DNA of 64,000 nucleotides from NCBI RefSeq assembly GCF_900167135.1, contig NZ_FUWZ01000003.1, positions 1 through 64,000 on the forward strand. The letters are read 5' to 3'. The position numbers and the translations under genes are program-made. The stretch comes from Chitinophaga eiseniae. GTDB lineage: Bacteria > Bacteroidota > Bacteroidia > Chitinophagales > Chitinophagaceae. This document shows, piece after piece, positions 1-8,782 of the stretch. Positions within the stretch are counted from its first letter, which is position 1; each line of letters starts with the position of its first letter. The notes beneath the pieces are model-generated. The model did not search any database, was not told where the DNA came from, and saw only the letters and a program-made list of their open reading frames with translations.

Positions 1-455
1 GAATTCTGATAAAACTGTTGTTGTGCGCTAAAGGGAGATGTTTTGAATTTGCCATCGCCGGCAGTGTGCATATAAGGCAGATATTTATATTGTTCCCTTC
101 CAAAAGCGTCGTATACCACCGGGGTCACAATATCCCTGGCAGAATCACCCATCCCTTTGGCCACCGTTTGCAACGGCCGGCCAAGACCGTCAAAATACTG
201 CGTGCCCTGCTTTACCTCCTTTACGGTCCGGCTCTCAGCGATCACCGCAGCCGGATCTGTAGTGGGCATAGACGGTTCCCACGTGCGGATGTAATTTATG
301 GACGGTGACGTATAGGCGGCTGGTAAAGCCACCGGCGTAGCGGCAGGAAGCCCGGGACCGCCCGGTTGCTGTGCCCGAGTCACCTGGCTGGCCAGGCCTA
401 AGGCTGAAATCAATAATGTAACGCGTAACTGCCTGAACCGATTTCTTTCTCTCAT
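1..455 (-). CDS. Rhs/DUF6443 domain protein, 5' part only
   Basis: This is the N-terminal 151 codons of a gene that runs off the left edge. The start is the ATG at 453-455. It is followed by a basic N-terminus and hydrophobic segment ending near VTRAQQ (residues 24-29), read as a signal peptide, and a Pro/Ala-rich linker. Then comes the DUF6443 signature of Bacteroidota RHS-repeat proteins: NYIRTWEP near residue 54, QYFDGLGRPLQTV near 87, and VVYDAFGREQYKYLP near 115. Such proteins are usually thousands of residues long, with YD/RHS repeats and a variable C-terminal toxin or unknown domain. That part is outside the window, so the effector cannot be named. Family assignment rests on motif recognition and is fairly sure; function is not. 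Confidence 0.82.
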   Translation of the reverse strand, partial: MRERNRFRQLRVTLLISALGLASQVTRAQQPGGPGLPAATPVALPAAYTSPSINYIRTWEPSMPTTDPAAVIAESRTVKEVKQGTQYFDGLGRPLQTVAKGMGDSARDIVTPVVYDAFGREQYKYLPYMHTAGDGKFKTSPFSAQQQFYQN

Positions 456-1104
456 AGGTCTTTTATTTGGGTAACAACTTTTCATTATGTAACCGGCGGT
501 TGATATTTCAATACTTTTCTATCCTTGTTGCTACATCTGGCCATTCCTTTCTTAGGCGCAGCAAATAACAGAGATAAGTTGATTAAACAGCTATTGGACC
601 AGGAACAATCTATCAGAGGAACGTCTCCATAGGTAAGGAATGCATTCTGGATAGGAGGAATTGTTGGGCTACATCCAATATTTGCGCTACATAATCAATG
701 TTTCTTTTGTAACAACCAATACTGTACAAGATAGAAAAATAGTTCATTCCTGCAAAATCTCCCGGCCACGAGGAATTCTTTTCATCTTCATTTCTCCCGA
801 TCAAGTGCCATTTGCCTGCTAACAACTATTTAAGCTAATCGGCTATTTAAGGTGGCGCACTTTGCGACACCTGTTTTCTCAGCTTCTTAACGGTAAAGAA
901 TACCACTGACCACACTTCTCCGATCCAAAGTATATTCAAGATAATACACCGATTCGACAGGGCACGCCGATTCAAAATCCGTCACTACTACATCACCGGG
1001 ATTAACCCACAAATCCAGAAAATGGCGGGTCTGTATCCATATTTAAAGAAGATAAACGTCTCTAGCAGCATGGGCTTATCAGTAAAATATTCAAGCACCT
1101 AGAC
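456..1104. other. Gene-poor, probably decayed stretch
   Basis: No convincing intact gene is seen here. A minus-strand frame at 613-825 (70 codons) has no recognisable domain. A minus-strand frame ending at 887-889 reads protein-like (LDLWVNPGDVVVTDFESA) but has no start codon and is closed upstream by a stop. The neighbouring frame continues as EYFTDKPMLLETFIFFKYG, which suggests a frameshifted remnant. Together with the ORF6N relic beside it, the stretch looks like accessory DNA in decay upstream of the Rhs gene. Confidence 0.4.
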
Positions 1105-1230
1105 CTACAAATTATTCTGGCATGGTATCACATTTTGTGATACCACTAATACTACCTCCTTTTCTGTCAACTCAAACATAAAATCTTCCGAAAATCGCTC
1201 TATGTCCATTTTTACGGCCATCATCACCAT
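1105..1230 (-). pseudogene. ORF6N domain relic
   Basis: A 41-codon minus-strand frame (ATG at 1228-1230, inner ATG at 1207-1209, TAG at 1105-1107) reads IERFSEDFMFELTEKE then VSQNVIP and stops. This matches the middle of the ORF6N domain, a putative DNA-binding domain of phage and accessory genes, whose usual core is RFPxDFMFxLTxxE...SQNVIPS followed by PYVFTEQG. The N-terminal half and the FTEQG part are missing, so I call it a remnant. The match is from memory of the family. Confidence 0.6.
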
Positions 1231-1493
1231 ATTATCTCCTCTTCCCCATTCCTCTCAACCACTATCCTGAAACTGTAATTAATATCGATATGGATCGTAT
1301 CCTGAACAGTATATCGGACATCAATAATATCATTCACATCCTGGTGGGCATCTTTATAACCAATAATCTTCAGCTTCAGGAATTCCCCAGTCTCCAGGAA
1401 ATAGTCAATACAGGGAGGGCCTATAATAAGCACCAGCGGCGCTTTATTCGTATTTTCAAATTTAAGTACCAGGTCAGCTGTGGCCATATTCAT
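1224..1493 (-). CDS. Small protein of unknown function
   Basis: This 89-residue protein is not recognised. It is mixed in composition with alternating hydrophobic strands (DLVLKFENTNKAPLVLIIG; YTVQDTIHIDINYSFRIVV) and ends in an acidic tail EEEIIW, so a small beta-rich cytoplasmic fold is likely. It starts 8 bases after the stop of the upstream DinB gene on the same strand, so it may be co-transcribed. Its last codons overlap the start of the ORF6N relic. An inner ATG at codon 3 is an equally good start. It could be a real small protein or a chance frame; the operon-like spacing favours the first. Confidence 0.45.
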   Translation of the reverse strand: MNMATADLVLKFENTNKAPLVLIIGPPCIDYFLETGEFLKLKIIGYKDAHQDVNDIIDVRYTVQDTIHIDINYSFRIVVERNGEEEIIW

Positions 1494-1501
1494 TCACTTC
1501 A

Positions 1502-2002
1502 CTACCCCTTACCATACCCCGCCACTTCCTCAGCACTCAACCCAAACATCGGCGGAGTTTTCACACCGATCATATTCAGGTAGATATACAACTGTGCGCG
1601 GTGATGGATTTCATGTTCCACCATGGCGCGCATCCATTTCCAGATGGGCATGGTAGCATTGCCGGGCGTAGTGCATTTCCGCTGCAGGTCTTCATCGCTC
1701 AACGCGCGAAAAATAGCCATCGACTCCTCATGCTTTTCATCGAAATACGCCATCACGGCCTCGTAGCCGTCTGCCAGCGCTTTACCGCAGCCGCTGTAGC
1801 TGCTGGGGCGGCCGGCGATGGTTTCGGCGAACATATACCTTTCGATAGCGGCGATATGCCGTATTTCATCGCCGATGGTGAACTTGCCCGGCATATAGGC
1901 CCAGTCCAGCGAATCGGGCGGCACTACGGCCAGCAGTCTTTTGGTGCGTTCGCGGATTTTATCGTAGTAAGGGATGAACGTGGTTACAGTAGTAATTTCC
2001 AT
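1502..2002 (-). CDS. DinB superfamily protein
   Basis: This 166-residue protein has the length and four-helix pattern of DinB/YfiT-like metalloenzymes. Candidate metal-binding histidines occur in the usual places: DEIRHIAAIE near residue 48 and the HEIHHRAQLYIYL motif near residues 133-145, where the paired histidines are typical. No signal peptide is visible, so it should be cytoplasmic, unlike the two secreted DinB proteins at 12.6-13.7 kb. Family members include bacillithiol/mycothiol transferases and many of unknown role; the substrate cannot be read from sequence. It lies 2 bases downstream of the PaaI-type thioesterase gene in a minus-strand run that starts with the DUF2461 gene. Confidence 0.85.
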   Translation of the reverse strand: MEITTVTTFIPYYDKIRERTKRLLAVVPPDSLDWAYMPGKFTIGDEIRHIAAIERYMFAETIAGRPSSYSGCGKALADGYEAVMAYFDEKHEESMAIFRALSDEDLQRKCTTPGNATMPIWKWMRAMVEHEIHHRAQLYIYLNMIGVKTPPMFGLSAEEVAGYGKG

Positions 2003-2004
2003 GG

Positions 2005-2445
2005 TTAACGTTTTTTGATCTGCATCATGGTGACCAGCGCGGTGGCTACATGGGTTTCGCGCTCATCGCTGCGGGTATAAAGATCTGTTTGTATAATGGT
2101 GAGCGTGGCGCCGGCTTTGATGGTCTTTCCCCGGCCGATCAGCAGCTCTCCTTTGGCCTGGTTCAGGAAGTTGATCTTAAACTCGACGGTCACAAAATAA
2201 GGGTCTTCCACCGGAATGGTGGCCGCACAATAGCCTGCCACCACGTCTGTCAGGCCCGCGATGGCGCTGCCATGGAAGATCCCCGACGGACGCAGCGCGA
2301 TCTCGCTGGGCGGCATGCTGATCTCTACATACCCTTTCCCGATGCCGGTCAGGCTGGCGCCGTACAGCGCCATCATCTTCTGCCGGCCAAAACTATCGCG
2401 CACGCGCTGTGCTATCTCCGGTGCTAACGGTTCAATGTTGTGCAT
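2005..2445 (-). CDS. PaaI-family hotdog thioesterase
   Basis: This 146-residue single-hotdog protein has the PaaI-like active-site segment IFHGSAIAGLTDVVAG near residues 57-72 (HG on the hotdog helix followed by an acidic residue) and a beta-strand region VTVEFKINFLNQAKGEL typical of acyl-CoA thioesterases. It should hydrolyse small or aromatic acyl-CoA thioesters in the cytoplasm. The exact substrate is open. It sits 11 bases after the DUF2461 gene and 2 bases before the DinB gene, all on the minus strand, so the three form a likely operon. Confidence 0.85.
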   Translation of the reverse strand: MHNIEPLAPEIAQRVRDSFGRQKMMALYGASLTGIGKGYVEISMPPSEIALRPSGIFHGSAIAGLTDVVAGYCAATIPVEDPYFVTVEFKINFLNQAKGELLIGRGKTIKAGATLTIIQTDLYTRSDERETHVATALVTMMQIKKR

Positions 2446-2456
2446 AAGGCTGATGA

Positions 2457-3152
2457 TTATAATCCGTTGGAATCGGTGGACAAAATTTCACTCATGTAGT
2501 CGAGGAAGGGACGCATGGCGGCAAAGGTTTTACCCGCTTCTTTTCTGAACTGCGGCGACATTACTTCTTCATCGGTAAAACGCCGGATCAGCAGGTACTG
2601 CTTATAGCGCAACAGGTCGGCGCCCTCATGCTCCGGATCATAACCACGGGGTGTCTTTTTCAGCTGCTCCCCTTCCAGCGTGCCGAAAGTGGAGGTAAAA
2701 GATTTACTGCTGAGGATCTTGCGCAGCGGCGCGGGATCGAAGGCAATGTCATCGCGGATCTTTTTGAGATCGTCGGCCACCGGCCCCCAGAAGCCGCCGC
2801 CGACAAAGCTGGCGCCCTGCTCTATCTGAAAGTAATATCCTCCGCGGCGCTGCCGGGTGGCCCGTTTGAAACCACCGGCCCAATAGGTTTTATAAGGTGT
2901 TTTATCTGAAGAGAAACGGGTGTCGCGGTAAATACGGAAAAGGCTTTTTTTGCCGGAAGGCGTTTCTATGACGTCGTGCGTGGAAAGGTCTGCCAGCAGG
3001 CCATCCGCAAAGGTTTCCACTTCCTGTAGCGCCCGGAGGTAGTCGTCTTTATGTGCGTTGAACCACTCCCGGTTGTTATTTTTCTTTAACGCCTTTAAGA
3101 AATCAAATCCGGCCTGTTGTATGCCTGCTCCGCCTGTTGTTTGTTTAGCCAT
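2457..3152 (-). CDS. DUF2461 family protein
   Basis: This 231-residue protein carries the pattern of the DUF2461/TIGR02453 family: GFDFLKALKKNNNREWFNAH near residue 16, SLFRIYRDTRFSSDKTPYKT near residue 72, and GGGYYFQIE. The family is widespread, cytoplasmic and of unknown biochemical function. It is the first gene of the minus-strand run DUF2461, thioesterase, DinB. A good -7 promoter element precedes it at 3189-3196, giving a leader of about 30 bases. The start at 3152 is supported by that position. Confidence 0.88.
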   Translation of the reverse strand: MAKQTTGGAGIQQAGFDFLKALKKNNNREWFNAHKDDYLRALQEVETFADGLLADLSTHDVIETPSGKKSLFRIYRDTRFSSDKTPYKTYWAGGFKRATRQRRGGYYFQIEQGASFVGGGFWGPVADDLKKIRDDIAFDPAPLRKILSSKSFTSTFGTLEGEQLKKTPRGYDPEHEGADLLRYKQYLLIRRFTDEEVMSPQFRKEAGKTFAAMRPFLDYMSEILSTDSNGL

Positions 3153-3188
3153 TTTACTGTTGTTTTTTCAGGATGAAATCGACGAAAG

Positions 3189-3196
3189 CAAATATA
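3189..3196 (-). promoter_or_regulatory. -7 promoter element (TATATTTG)
   Basis: Read on the minus strand this is TATATTTG, an exact match to the Bacteroidota -7 consensus TAnnTTTG, about 37 bases before the DUF2461 start codon. No clear TTTG -33 element is seen at the usual distance, so the promoter may be of moderate strength. Confidence 0.5.
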
Positions 3197-3266
3197 AATT
3201 AATTTTTACCACCGGGTTTGTCGGGCCTCAAATCCCGACATCAAAAAACCCGTCAACCAATCTGTG

Positions 3267-3298
3267 TTTGCTCTATTCATAAAAATAATGCAAATTTG
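3267..3298 (+). promoter_or_regulatory. Promoter of the ECF sigma gene
   Basis: TTTG at 3267-3270, a 20-base spacer, then CAAATTTG at 3291-3298. This is one mismatch from the Bacteroidota vegetative promoter TTTG-N19-21-TAnnTTTG. Transcription would start near 3303, leaving a leader of about 28 bases before the sigma-factor ATG at 3331. Confidence 0.6.
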
Positions 3299-3330
3299 GC
3301 CGATGGGCTCTGCCGGAGGTTTATTCGTAT

Positions 3331-3894
3331 ATGAGGGATTATAACGCGTTCAGTGATGCAGCATTGCTACCTTTATTAAAGGAAGGCGAGGTACAGGCCT
3401 TTAACGAGGTGTATGCCCGTTATTTCCGCCTGCTGTACCAGTACGCCTGGAATATCCTGAACAACGAAGAAGAGTGCAGCGACGCCGTGCAGGAGATATT
3501 TGTGTGGCTGTGGGAACACCGCTCCACCCTCGAAGTCACCTCCCTGAAAGGCTACCTGATGGCCGCCGTTAAATACCGGCTGGCCCGCATCATCCAGACC
3601 TCCCGCCGCCGTGCCGCCATCCTCGCTGCCAACGTGGAACTGCCTACCATCACCCGCATAGAAGAAGACATGGAGGTAAAAGAACTGAGACGGGTGATCA
3701 CTGAATTCTCCGAAACACTCCCCCAGCGCGCCCGCGAGATATTCCACCTCAGCCGGGTACAACACCTCAGCAACAGGGAAATAGCCGCCCGCCTGGGCAT
3801 CTCCGAAAAAACGGTGGAAAACCAGATCACCATCGCCCTGAAAAAACTCCGGTCAGACCTGGGCAAAAAAATGCTCTCCTTCCTGCTGTTATAA
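3331..3894 (+). CDS. ECF sigma factor, FecI-like
   Basis: This 187-residue sigma-70 family protein has only regions 2 and 4. Region 2 spans about residues 25-85 with YQYAWNILNNEEECSDAVQEIFVWLWEHR. Region 4 spans about 125-175 with LSNREIAARLGISEKTVENQ, the -35-recognition helix-turn-helix. It is the usual partner of a FecR anti-sigma factor, encoded 77 bases downstream. Together they couple an outer-membrane SusC/TonB signal to transcription of the polysaccharide locus that follows. A short hairpin with a T run (about 3913-3930) lies between the two genes and could trim readthrough; this is weak. Length and motifs are typical, so the call is firm; the inducing ligand is inferred only from the GH16 enzyme in the locus. 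Confidence 0.93.
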   Translation: MRDYNAFSDAALLPLLKEGEVQAFNEVYARYFRLLYQYAWNILNNEEECSDAVQEIFVWLWEHRSTLEVTSLKGYLMAAVKYRLARIIQTSRRRAAILAANVELPTITRIEEDMEVKELRRVITEFSETLPQRAREIFHLSRVQHLSNREIAARLGISEKTVENQITIALKKLRSDLGKKMLSFLLL

Positions 3895-3971
3895 TTTTTT
3901 TTGCCCTCCTTTGGGGGGAAGCCCCTTTTTATGTCCCTTAGTATATTGAACAAGCACCTAACAGGCTTTCC

Positions 3972-5087
3972 ATGGACCAAGCACGTATTGCGGATATTAT
4001 AGAACGAATAGCGACCAACACGGCCACAGATGAAGAACTGGCGGTGTACAGCGCCTGGTGCGATGCACAGCAGGCCGGCAGGCTGGATATCGGCGACTTG
4101 TCCGCCCGGGAAACCGTCCTACTGGAAAAAATACACCGGCAGGCCGGCATCTCCCGCGGAAGGGTATTCCCCTGGCGCATCGCTGCAGCCGCCGCACTCA
4201 CCGGCATCCTGGCCGGCGGCTTCTTCTGGTTCAAACATAGCAGCCAGCCAACGGCGCCCGTGGCCATCCACGCGCTGCCACCTTCGGCAGACCTGCCGGC
4301 AGGCAAAAACACTGCTACCCTCACGCTGGCCAACGGGAAGAAAATACTGCTCTCCGACACCCGGACCGGTAAACTGACCGACCAGGACGGCGCGGAAGTC
4401 AGCAAAGCGGCCGACGGCTCCCTGGAATACCGGCCGGTAAACGGCGCCACCACCGTTCAGTACAACACCCTCAGCACCGCCCGGGGCGAACAATACCAGA
4501 TCACCTTGTCCGACGGTACGCGGGTATGGATCAATGCCGCCACCACCCTCACCTTCCCGGCCTCTTTCGCCCATCAGGCGGAACGTTCCGTGGAGGTCAA
4601 CGGCGAAGCCTACTTTGAAGTGGCCGCCGATCCGGCCCGCCCCTTTAAAGTACGCACCAATCATCAACAAATACAAGTGCTGGGCACCAGCTTCAATGTC
4701 AACAACTACCCCGATGAACCCTCCGCCAGGACCACCCTGCTCCGCGGCGCCGTTAAAATCAACGACGCACAGGTGCTAAAACCCGGGCAACAGGCCATCA
4801 GCGGTAAAAACGGCGATGTAAAAATCACCACTGTCAACACCGACGGTATCGTCGCCTGGAAAAACGGCTACTTCGAATTCAACGATGAAAACATCTACCA
4901 GGTGATGCGGAAAATAGCCCGCTGGTACGATGTGGAAGTCATTTACGAAGGCGACATCCCCACCAACGAAATGGTGGGCACCATCTCCCGGTTTGAAAAC
5001 GTATCAAAAGTCTTAAATACCATCGAGAAAGCAGGCCTGTTAAAATTCAGGATCAGCGAAAAGAAAATTTATGTAAGCAAATACTGA
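3972..5087 (+). CDS. FecR-family anti-sigma factor
   Basis: This 371-residue inner-membrane protein has a cytoplasmic sigma-binding N-terminus (about 1-65), one transmembrane helix at about 68-87, a periplasmic FecR domain at about 165-265 (LSDGTRVWINAATTLTFP, then VEVNGEAYFEVA), and a C-terminal DUF4974 domain at about 295-370 (YFEFNDENIYQVMRKIARWYDVEVIYEG). It would hold the sigma factor inactive until the STN domain of the SusC protein downstream signals across the periplasm. Gene order sigma, FecR, SusC, SusD is the standard arrangement, and domain order and length are normal. Confidence 0.93.
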   Translation: MDQARIADIIERIATNTATDEELAVYSAWCDAQQAGRLDIGDLSARETVLLEKIHRQAGISRGRVFPWRIAAAAALTGILAGGFFWFKHSSQPTAPVAIHALPPSADLPAGKNTATLTLANGKKILLSDTRTGKLTDQDGAEVSKAADGSLEYRPVNGATTVQYNTLSTARGEQYQITLSDGTRVWINAATTLTFPASFAHQAERSVEVNGEAYFEVAADPARPFKVRTNHQQIQVLGTSFNVNNYPDEPSARTTLLRGAVKINDAQVLKPGQQAISGKNGDVKITTVNTDGIVAWKNGYFEFNDENIYQVMRKIARWYDVEVIYEGDIPTNEMVGTISRFENVSKVLNTIEKAGLLKFRISEKKIYVSKY

Positions 5088-5299
5088 CCACGATTGTGAA
5101 CGATGATTGTCAGTCGAACAACTATTTAACAGTGAACTTTAAATCCACGCCAATGAAGTAAAGCCAACAAACAAGTGGCCTTATAAAAAACGTGAAAGTG
5201 AGGAAGCACTTCCACGTTCGGTCGTAAGGCCTCCATCAAAATCAATTTTTCACGCACGGAAAAACAAACATTGAATTAAAAACCAAACCTCGTAAAGGT

Positions 5300-8200
5300 A
5301 TGATATTAAACCTTCTTCACAAAGGAGGCAGGGCGAGCTATTGCCAGCCTTCCAAAATCTTCGTTTTCATGCGGATTGCCACCACATTATTGCTTACAGC
5401 GTTCGTCAGCCTCAGTGCTGCAGCCAATGCACAGAAAGTGACCCTTTCTGAGAAAAACGCTTCCCTTGTCACTGTCATCCGGAAACTAAGAAGCCAGACA
5501 GGCTACAACTTCTTCTACGTTAAAGATCATATCAGCGCCGCCAAACCGGTCAACATCAACCTCAACGACGTGCCGCTGAGCGAAGCGCTGAAAGCCATTT
5601 TTGCAGACCAGCCCCTCTCCTACGTGATGGACGGCAAAGAGATCACCGTAAGGAAAAAACCGGCAGCCACCACCCTGACGGGCAACCTGCTGACCGACGT
5701 GACCGGCAAGGTCCTCGACGCCGACGGCGCACCGCTGCCTTTTGTGACCGTGGCCGTGAAAGGCTCCCAGAAAGGCGCCATCACCAAAGCCGACGGCACC
5801 TTCTCCCTCAACCTCGTAAAAGGTGATGTGGTGATCGTACGCTCCATCGGCTTCGAAACCCAGGAAATCATCTACACCGGCCAGGCTACCCTCGATATCC
5901 GCCTGAAACGCGCTACCAACGCCCTGTCAGACGTAGTAGTGATCGGTTACGGTACGGTGAAACAAAAGAACCTCACCGGCGCCGTGACCACCGTGAAAGG
6001 CAAAGACCTCAACATCAGCGCCAGTACCAACTTTCAGAGCGCGCTGCAGGGTAAGGCTTCCGGCGTACAGGTAACACAAACCACCGGTCAACCCGGCGCA
6101 GGCATCAAAGTACAGATCAGGAGCAACCCGTCCTTCGCTAACGCCGGCGTGTTGTACGTGATCGACGGCGTACCTGTGATGGACGCTGCCGCACAGCCCA
6201 TCACCGGTACCAAATACGGTAAAAATGCAGAAGGCGGCGTAGACAAATCCCCGCTGAACTTCATCAACCCCAACGATATCCAGTCCATCGAATTCCTGAA
6301 AGACGCCAGCGCCGCCTCTATCTACGGCGCACGCGCCGGCGCCGGTGTGGTGCTCATCACCACCAAAAAAGGCATCAATGGCAAACCCAAAGTGGAATAT
6401 ACCGGTTCCTACGGCATTCAGAACGTAGACAAAATGTACCCGGTATACGGAGCAGCTGACTACATGGTACAACGCAATCTGCTGAGAGAAGAGATGTGGT
6501 ACCGCGATAATAAAGTGGCTCCCTACTATGGCACCAAAGATCCGGCATCCGTGACCGACCCGTACAAACCGATCTACTCACAGGGCCAGATCGACTCCGC
6601 CCGCAGCTATAACGAAAAAGCTACCGACGCCATCACCCGCGCAGGCTACACGCAACAGCATAACCTCGCTGTTTCGGGCGGTAACGGTAAAACGAACTAC
6701 TACGCTTCCGGCAACTACTTCGATCAGAAAGGCGTGATCCTCGGCACCGACTTCAAACGTTACAACGGCCGCGTAAGCATCGACCAGGCGGTGTCCGACA
6801 AAATCAAACTGGGCGCCAGTATGATCCTGTCCAATGCTACCGCCAACAATACCTTTACCGGCGGCGCCAACGAAAACGGCGGTATCATCACTTCCGCTAT
6901 CTACTGGGCGCCGGTGCAACCACTGCAACTGCCCGATGGCACCTACCCGGTAAGCCCCTACTATCCTAACATCCCCAACCCGGTGTCTTACGGTACCATC
7001 ACCGACCAGACCGTCACCACCCGTACGCTCAGCAGCGCCTTTGCAGAATGGAGCATCATCCCCGACCTGAAAGCCAATGTGCGCTTCAGCTATGACAACT
7101 CCAACTCCAAACGTTCCACCTACCTGCCCAGGACATTCTACCTCGGTGCACAGGTGAACGGCTCTGCCAGCATCGCCCAGTCAGAAGCCAAATCCACCCT
7201 GCTGGAGTATACCCTCGCCTATAACAAAACATTCAACGAACAGCACAACCTCAGCGCCGTTGCAGGTTACAGCTACCAGAAATCCGGCTGGGAAGGTTTT
7301 AACGCCTCCAACCAGGGTTTCCTCTCTGATGTATCTAAATACTATGACCTCGGCTCCGGCCAGGCGATCAAACCGATCGTAGGTTCCAGCAAATCAGAAA
7401 CGATCTGGGCTTCCTACTTCGCCCGCGCCATCTACACCTACAGAGGCAATATCACCTTACAGGCGTCTATCCGCCGTGACGGCTCCTCCGTATTTGCCGC
7501 CAACAAAAAATGGGGTTACTTCCCCGGCGTATCTGCCGGCTGGGTGCTCTCCGACGAAGCCTTCCTGAAAGGTTTTACACCACTCTCCTTCCTGAAAGTA
7601 AGAGCCGGCTACGGCGAAACCGGTAACAGTAACTTCGGCGCAGCAGCCAACAGGGTTTACGACGCCTCCAGAAGTCCTTACTTCGGCACCGGCAATATCA
7701 ACACCGGCGTAGTAATGACCCGCGACGAAAACCCCAACCTCACCTGGGAAACGGCCGGTGAACTAAACGCTGGCGTTGACTTCGCTTTCTTTAACAACCG
7801 CCTCTCCGGTTCATTCGACTATTTCCGCAAAGACATCCGCAACCTGATCTTCAGCGTTACCTATCCCACCGGCTTCGTGCTCAGGGAAGGATTTATCAAT
7901 GCCGGAAAAACCAGGTCTACCGGTTACGAGATAGCCCTGCACAGCAAAAACATCCAGTCTGAAAATGGGTTCTCCTGGTCTACCAGCCTGAACTTCTCCC
8001 ATTACCTCAGCTACTGGAAAGAACGCTCTCCGGCAGCCATAGGCGCACTGAAGCCCTGGGAAGCAGCTACCGGTAAAGACGCCCTCTTCAACCCGATCTA
8101 TGGCTACTGGTCTACCGGTATCTATAACGGAGAAAAAGGCGGCGCACCGGCATATATGCCCGGCATGCTGCCAGGCGGCCTTATCCTGAAAGATATTCAC

Positions 8201-8764
8201 GGCTTCGACGCCAACGGTAAAGTGATTGGTCCTGATGGCGCTATTTCCGCGGCAGATAAAACCCTGCTGGCCAATGGCGATCCCCGTTTCAACTTCGGCA
8301 TCGGTAACCAGTTCTCTTATAAAAATTTCGACCTGAACATTTTCTTCTCCGGCCTGATCCAGAAAAAATGGTCTCCCTACCTGGGCGGCAGGGTGAATGA
8401 AACCACCACCAATCCTTTTGGTTTTAACGCTATGCCGGTATCCTCCAACCGCTGGACCTTCAAAAACCCGAACGGAGATTTCCCGACCGCCCTCACCGAC
8501 GGTTCCTATTCCCAGTTCCAGAACGAAGCCAGCTACTGGCTCGCCGACGCTTCTTTCCTGCGCTGCCGCAATATCACACTGGGTTATACCCTGCCTGCCA
8601 AAGTAGTAGAAAGACAAAAAGTATTCTCTGGTGTAAGGTTCTCCTTCGACGTTCAGAATCCGTTTACCATCACCCAATACCCCGGACTGGACCCTGAGCT
8701 GGACCCGGACAACTTCTACCCGCTGGTAAAAAGTTATGTATTTGGTGTAATCGTATCCTTCTAA
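5300..8764 (+). CDS. SusC/RagA TonB-linked outer-membrane protein with STN domain
   Basis: This 1154-residue protein imports glycans through the outer membrane together with SusD. An N-terminal extension leads into a signal peptide at about 24-44. Then come an STN (secretin/TonB N-terminal) signalling domain at about 50-118, a carboxypeptidase-regulatory-like domain at about 135-205, the SusC signature VVVIGYGTVKQKNLTGAV near 212, a plug (KDASAASIYGARAGAGVVLITTK near 335), and a long barrel ending in an aromatic-type C-terminus (VIVSF). The STN domain marks it as the transducer for the FecR protein upstream. A 212-base leader precedes it. The start could also be the ATG at codon 24, since residues 24-44 alone make a normal signal peptide. 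Confidence 0.95.
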   Translation: MILNLLHKGGRASYCQPSKIFVFMRIATTLLLTAFVSLSAAANAQKVTLSEKNASLVTVIRKLRSQTGYNFFYVKDHISAAKPVNINLNDVPLSEALKAIFADQPLSYVMDGKEITVRKKPAATTLTGNLLTDVTGKVLDADGAPLPFVTVAVKGSQKGAITKADGTFSLNLVKGDVVIVRSIGFETQEIIYTGQATLDIRLKRATNALSDVVVIGYGTVKQKNLTGAVTTVKGKDLNISASTNFQSALQGKASGVQVTQTTGQPGAGIKVQIRSNPSFANAGVLYVIDGVPVMDAAAQPITGTKYGKNAEGGVDKSPLNFINPNDIQSIEFLKDASAASIYGARAGAGVVLITTKKGINGKPKVEYTGSYGIQNVDKMYPVYGAADYMVQRNLLREEMWYRDNKVAPYYGTKDPASVTDPYKPIYSQGQIDSARSYNEKATDAITRAGYTQQHNLAVSGGNGKTNYYASGNYFDQKGVILGTDFKRYNGRVSIDQAVSDKIKLGASMILSNATANNTFTGGANENGGIITSAIYWAPVQPLQLPDGTYPVSPYYPNIPNPVSYGTITDQTVTTRTLSSAFAEWSIIPDLKANVRFSYDNSNSKRSTYLPRTFYLGAQVNGSASIAQSEAKSTLLEYTLAYNKTFNEQHNLSAVAGYSYQKSGWEGFNASNQGFLSDVSKYYDLGSGQAIKPIVGSSKSETIWASYFARAIYTYRGNITLQASIRRDGSSVFAANKKWGYFPGVSAGWVLSDEAFLKGFTPLSFLKVRAGYGETGNSNFGAAANRVYDASRSPYFGTGNINTGVVMTRDENPNLTWETAGELNAGVDFAFFNNRLSGSFDYFRKDIRNLIFSVTYPTGFVLREGFINAGKTRSTGYEIALHSKNIQSENGFSWSTSLNFSHYLSYWKERSPAAIGALKPWEAATGKDALFNPIYGYWSTGIYNGEKGGAPAYMPGMLPGGLILKDIHGFDANGKVIGPDGAISAADKTLLANGDPRFNFGIGNQFSYKNFDLNIFFSGLIQKKWSPYLGGRVNETTTNPFGFNAMPVSSNRWTFKNPNGDFPTALTDGSYSQFQNEASYWLADASFLRCRNITLGYTLPAKVVERQKVFSGVRFSFDVQNPFTITQYPGLDPELDPDNFYPLVKSYVFGVIVSF

Positions 8765-8782
8765 TCACTTAACCGGACAATC

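Noticed and set aside
613..825. 70-codon minus-strand frame
   Set aside because: No recognisable motif and surrounded by decayed DNA; described only as part of the gene-poor stretch.
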